A stretch of DNA of 64,000 nt, from contig OZ026843.1 of NCBI GenBank assembly GCA_964023205.1, positions 3,829,029 to 3,893,028 of the forward strand. Reading direction: 5' to 3'. Position numbers and translations under genes: made by a program. This stretch comes from Lutraria lutraria. Taxonomy: Eukaryota; Mollusca; Bivalvia; Venerida; Mactridae. How positions within the stretch are numbered: the stretch's first letter is position 1; every line of letters starts with the position of its first letter. Shown piece after piece: positions 59,279-64,000 of the stretch. Below the pieces are notes generated by a model, which saw only the letters and a list, made by a program, of their open reading frames with translations, did not search any database and was not told the DNA's origin.

Positions 59279-59554
59279 ATGTTGAATAAGATGCAATATA
59301 TTACTGTATGGTTCGTATTGACTTTGAATTTACTGCTTAAACATAGTGGTCAAGTGATGGATAGAGAGAGTTCGTCCGTAGCAAAACAAAAATTTCATAG
59401 AATGTCACATTTCATGTTTGTCCTCAGAGCAAAAATGTTCATTTTATTTTGTGTGTGGCAAGGTTTCATTGAATCTGAAATGAAAAAGTTTCAGATTTTT
59501 GATTTTCTTTTGTTGGATGTTATTAGTTGCTTATTTTGCCTTGTTCTAAAATAA
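59279..59554 (+). CDS. Possible first exon of a secreted or membrane protein
   Basis: The ORF opens about 80 bp after a TATAAATA box. MLNKMQYITVWFVLTLNLLL then KHSGQVMDRESSSVAKQK gives a short basic start, a hydrophobic core and a small-residue site before Gln, as in a signal peptide. Beyond about residue 50 the sequence becomes hydrophobic and AT-driven, so the true exon probably ends earlier at a donor (candidates 'caa|gtgatg', 'tcc|gtagca'). No homology is recognised. Confidence 0.3.
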   Translation: MLNKMQYITVWFVLTLNLLLKHSGQVMDRESSSVAKQKFHRMSHFMFVLRAKMFILFCVWQGFIESEMKKFQIFDFLLLDVISCLFCLVLK

Positions 59555-59559
59555 AATTA

Positions 59560-62500
59560 TTTTTGATCTCTCAAAGTAGTTTTGGTGTATAGTAATTGTC
59601 CTGGATAATAACACCATCTTTAGGACCATATGGAAACAGTCAGCAATGGTTTCATTATCATATTGAAACACTGAGATGTGGAAATCAGGTGATGTCTAAA
59701 AATAAGTGGTTGTACGCATGAGGTTGTCTGTATGTTGAAGAGGTCTTCATGTGAAGTTTTGTTGTAATTGCTTTTGTGTGTTTTGGAAACTGAATTTCCG
59801 TTATTTTTTAGCTTAGCTGTGTTAGTTCCTTTTTCATCATAACCTTCAATTATTCACCTTTTAGTCTGTCAGTAGGCTTCACTAGGCGTCTGGCAACCAA
59901 CCATAATACTTTGAATTTTTGAAAAACATAATTCTAGTTAGATTAACAATTTCTCTTTATTAAAACTCAATTTAAAACAGATAGTGCCAGCCATAGATAT
60001 GACTTTTTCAATAGTTTGATGAATGATATTGTGAGTGGGAATTTGTCACATTTCTTTGAAGTCCCTAATTGATACATCATTTAACATATAATTAAGTAAT
60101 GGGATACATATATATATATAAAGTAATCATGTTAATATTACACATTAATTCAAAGTCATTAGCACCATTTTCTAATTACATTCACTCATGTCATTAAGTT
60201 AAGGGGTAAATATATTTATATAGTAGCCATAATAATTTGTAGATTAATTCAGAGTCATTTAGCCACGTTTTCGATTTGTATTCATGCCGCCAAGTTCATA
60301 TATGGTCAGATGTGTATCTATGTAACACTCATTTACAGTTACTGATTATGCAGTCAATTGCCATATTTTATCAGATCTTATTATGTTTCTATAAGAAGAC
60401 TATTAATCATTGCCGTCACTGTGCTTTTTGGATATGCTTTTATAATTTGTTACGTTAATAATGAGTCTGAGGCCACTTATTATTAAGTCCTCCATCACTG
60501 ATTTAATGATTCTTGTGTAAAAGTTGATTTTGACTGAATTGCTGAGAACAAGGTTAGTGCCAGTACAGAATCCTGAAACACTGGATAGGTACAACTGTTA
60601 ACTGAAATACTGTCGAAAACCTAGGTTTAAGGCCGCCATATCAATTTAAGAAGAAACTTGGGCCTGCTTAACATTTCTTTGTCATTAAAAAAATGCAATA
60701 TTTAGGCAAAAAAAGAAATTTCAGTAAAAGCCTTCTTTTCTAATATTCACACCCTCCCAAACCCACCTGCTCCACTGCCCCAATGTCAAATTGCTTCAGG
60801 CGCCCCCTGAAAATATTTCCAATAAACATGTTTCAGGTTAGTTTTCGATATGGAAGGGCTACTGTACAATATAAAAGTTGACAGAATCTATGTGTAATTA
60901 TAGATCATACAGTGTTAGTAACTGTCTCTCATATATGTTAACTTATTATGAGCTGGAAAAAAATATTTTTATTTTTTTATCATTTCATCATTTTCCTTGA
61001 TGATAGTCAAACAAATCATTCATATAAAAGTGCTATGCTCAATTTCATTTCATATCAAAGTATATATGCGAATTGTTTGATTGTATATGGGGACAATTTA
61101 CAAAACAGTTAATGTATTAAATGATTTATTGACCCTACAGATCCCTTCTCAATTTAGTCAGAAAATGTAACTGTACATTCTGACTTAATTATTGTTGTGA
61201 TCAAGTTTTCTTTTTATATCAACTGTATTTTATATTGATATATTTTGAAATGTTTTATAATGTATCACTCAGGTGTTGATGTTTTTTAATGTTCTCAGAT
61301 TAGGCCATTCATAAATAAATGTTTGTTTGTAACAATGACTTCTAAATGTAAGCAAACATTACCAAAAAAATAGAGATTCAACAATTTGCTCTGATGCATT
61401 GAAAACCTGGTATCAAACTGGTCTATTTGGCATGCAAAACAGAATAAAACTCACCAAGTTACCATCAATACATCAAATTTAATATGAATAAAATCGAAAA
61501 TAATCAAATCAAGGTATTATTTATTGAAATGGAATTGAACCAGCAGTAAGGGAATCATTTCTAATTGACTGTTAAAAGATTGGGTCACATAACCAAAAAT
61601 CAGTATTTTTTTCAGGATGCCCTTATTTTTGAATAATTTGTTATTGAATATTAATGTAATTTATTCTGAAAATATATCAGCCGCCAGAAATTCTTTTTTT
61701 CCATTTCATTGAAGAGTTAATGATTATGTGTAGTCCCTACAGCACTTTGATTCCACATTCTTTCCATATAGATAAAATTTCAAATATACTTACGCACAAT
61801 CCAAAATTCAAGCTTAGTTAGTCTTCTTTGAAAAAAGTACATTTCATTAATATTAAACATTTAACTGCTAAAAGTAAGAGTTTTTTTTATAGAGAGAAAA
61901 GATGTAAAATTCTGTCGAAATTGCACCACAAAGAATATGGTGTCCCTTGAAATTTATGGATGTTTACAGCGATGATTTCTGGTAGAGGGACAGTCCGTAT
62001 GGTATGTGCCAAAGTAATAAACTGGTCTATCAATCACTTTGTATTTGACAACTTACGTATTTAATTTAGTTTATTTTATACAAAACGTGCGAAACCAATT
62101 TACTTTTCTTAAATCACTTGTCGTGCCTGAAGCTATCCCTGTTTGTAGACAATGGTTTCGGTTGCTAACTAATAACTGGTTGCATTACAATTTAAACCCA
62201 TGTTTGAATAGAATGCCCCATCCCGAATTAAAATTTGATATTTTTCAGTTTGTTCACCCATTTGTCCTATCATTTAAGCGAAATCAAGCGAGTTTATTAC
62301 AGCGATAGATAGCATCCTGATGCCCAAAACTGGTGTGAATTGTATATCTAGTCTCATATTACTTTATAAATACTATTCAAACGGAGATCAGATAAAGCAA
62401 TGATTTACAGTATCGTCTTTTAAAAGTTTCAAACTGCAGTCAATGTCGTAAAAAAACAACGGACAACTGAGTTGCATTGTCATCAGCGAGATTTTTTGTA

Positions 62501-64000
62501 TGTACCGATAAGATCTAGGCTTAGATCAGTTACTTTTCAATTTTTTATCAACATTTTATACGTATAATTTATTAATAACAGTGAAAATGCTTTTGATGTG
62601 CTTAATACAGTCACAAAAGGGAGAACAGTATACGGTATGAAAGATCACTTCAAGGTACTTTTGTCAACATACTGGAAGTAAAAATACAATATTTTTTGTC
62701 TATTTTTGTCATTTATGCAGCTAAAATTTTCTTTCTATCACGATGATTACGCATCTTATTTCGTGTACTTATTATTTGTTGTTCTTGTCTCTAAAATTCA
62801 CGTCAATAGATGCCTGTATATCAATCAAATTGTGATAATTGAAGTTGACCATGTCATCCGGTTGACTTGACATCAAATTAAAGATGTCCAGACTCAAAGT
62901 GTGTCTTCGAGCTAGTGTCGGGTCATTTTTGTCAAAATTTCATGGCTATATGATTTTACTTTGACATGCAAAATTGTTTTCTTTAATCTCTCTGTCTACT
63001 GTTCACATATTTTAAAATCTTGCTTTAATAATTTAACTTTAACTACAAAGGACAAAATGATTGTTGATTGAAATATATATGAATCATGCTGGCTTGTTTT
63101 TATACCAATTATAAACCAATTTATTTTTGGGTGATAATCAGATCACCCAGGACTGTATCAAAGTACTGTTTGACTAGTGCAACAATATTGCAGCTTAAAG
63201 TGGCAAGGAATTGTACAGGTCATGGATGATTAAAGACTTCAGTTCAAAGATTTTATGGGAAATGATTTATTTTTGATGAATTATAATAATTTTTTCGCTC
63301 ACTTATTTGAATTTGGTCCTTCAAGTTTTGTTTGATTTTATTTATCTTTACCCCCCCACCCCAAATTTGTCATTTCATTCCTTGTTAACTTCTTCACATC
63401 TATTTTGACTTTTTTTTGGTAAAATTTAATACACCTATAGATGCCCTTCTTGGGTATTTTGACATCCATTTGGCTATTTTTAGTGCCCATTTTAGTGATT
63501 TTAATATTTTGGGGGTTATTTTTTATCAGTTTTTTTTTCATCCTTTATAGTAATTTTCAAACCCAAGTGATTTGCATGGGTTACATTTTAAATTTGTAAA
63601 AATATCCTTACATGGTCAGCAGTTTGCATTTCGCATATCATATGTTCATAGACATTGGCTGAAAGAAACAGTTCATTCAGATAAACAAAACATCCTATAA
63701 CATGTTTTTTTTTTAAATTACTATTCTTTATAAATACAATCATTATGAATTTACTGTTGATTACTTTAAGAGAAGATAAAATATTTCACTTTAATGAATG
63801 ACAACAAAAACATGTTGAATACTTAGAACAACGCAGACTTTCCATGTCACTATAATGAAACAGAAGAAATCCATTACAATTACTAGGATGGGGAAGAAAT
63901 TATGCTTTGTTAGTACCAGAAAAGTTATTTTCAATGAAGTTCATTTGAATTGATAGCCTAATGACCATTGTAGTGTTCATTTTTGTATGAAGTCTCATTT
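59560..64000. other. No established gene
   Basis: AT-rich. The 89-codon frame at 62039-62308 has balanced composition (EAIPVCRQWFRLLTNNWLHY) but no recognised domain and no splice or promoter support. A C8-A-C4 tract lies at 63351. Confidence 0.35.

Noticed and set aside
1..64000. CRISPR array, bacterial operon, rRNA genes
   Set aside because: No spaced direct repeats with unique spacers, no polycistronic coding layout and no rRNA-like sequence; the DNA is clearly animal.

Overview
The window is nuclear DNA of an animal, most likely a marine bivalve mollusc (a venerid-type clam would fit, but I cannot fix the species). The reasons are the AT-rich, gene-poor layout, spliceosomal introns with GT/AG borders, one well-conserved animal housekeeping gene, and a dense load of short dispersed repeats of the kind common in clam genomes (blocks rich in 'aaggtcaaggtcac', 'gtgagcgatatagggccatc' and 'tttttagctca'). 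There are no bacterial genes, rRNA genes, functional tRNA genes or CRISPR arrays.

Layout. 1-1890: two copies of a clam repeat with a mariner-type transposase relic between them. 2280-4062: a broken Penelope-like retroelement on the minus strand, with the end of its reverse transcriptase, a GIY-YIG endonuclease, an unusual C2H2 zinc-finger reading frame and a hammerhead-ribozyme-like motif. 5708-6005: a small inverted-repeat element. 9207-16488 (minus): the most interesting locus, a multi-exon MULE transposase + SWIM zinc finger + ULP1/C48 protease gene, now broken. One of its introns holds a 1.8-kb minisatellite of 36-bp units. 18160-18540: a second mariner relic. 20333-24084 (plus): an intact five-exon gene for V-type proton ATPase subunit F. 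25-49 kb: mostly repeats (SINE-like copies, hAT-like MITEs, a 50-bp tandem array, a split SINE with a nested insertion) and no gene that I can establish. 49.6-57.2 kb: a promoter-like CpG/E-box patch, a possible tiny first coding exon, a duplicated splice donor and one convincing but unidentified coding exon, perhaps one plus-strand gene with long introns. 59.2 kb: a TATA box followed by an ORF with a signal-peptide-like start.

The V-ATPase gene stands alone as a working gene. The MULE-SWIM-ULP1 locus reads as one protein because four successive exons join in consistent phase, but at least two frameshifts break it. One is a 7-bp duplication exactly at the protease's catalytic His-Trp, so this copy should be dead. 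Most of the remaining sequence is intron or intergenic DNA with old transposable elements.
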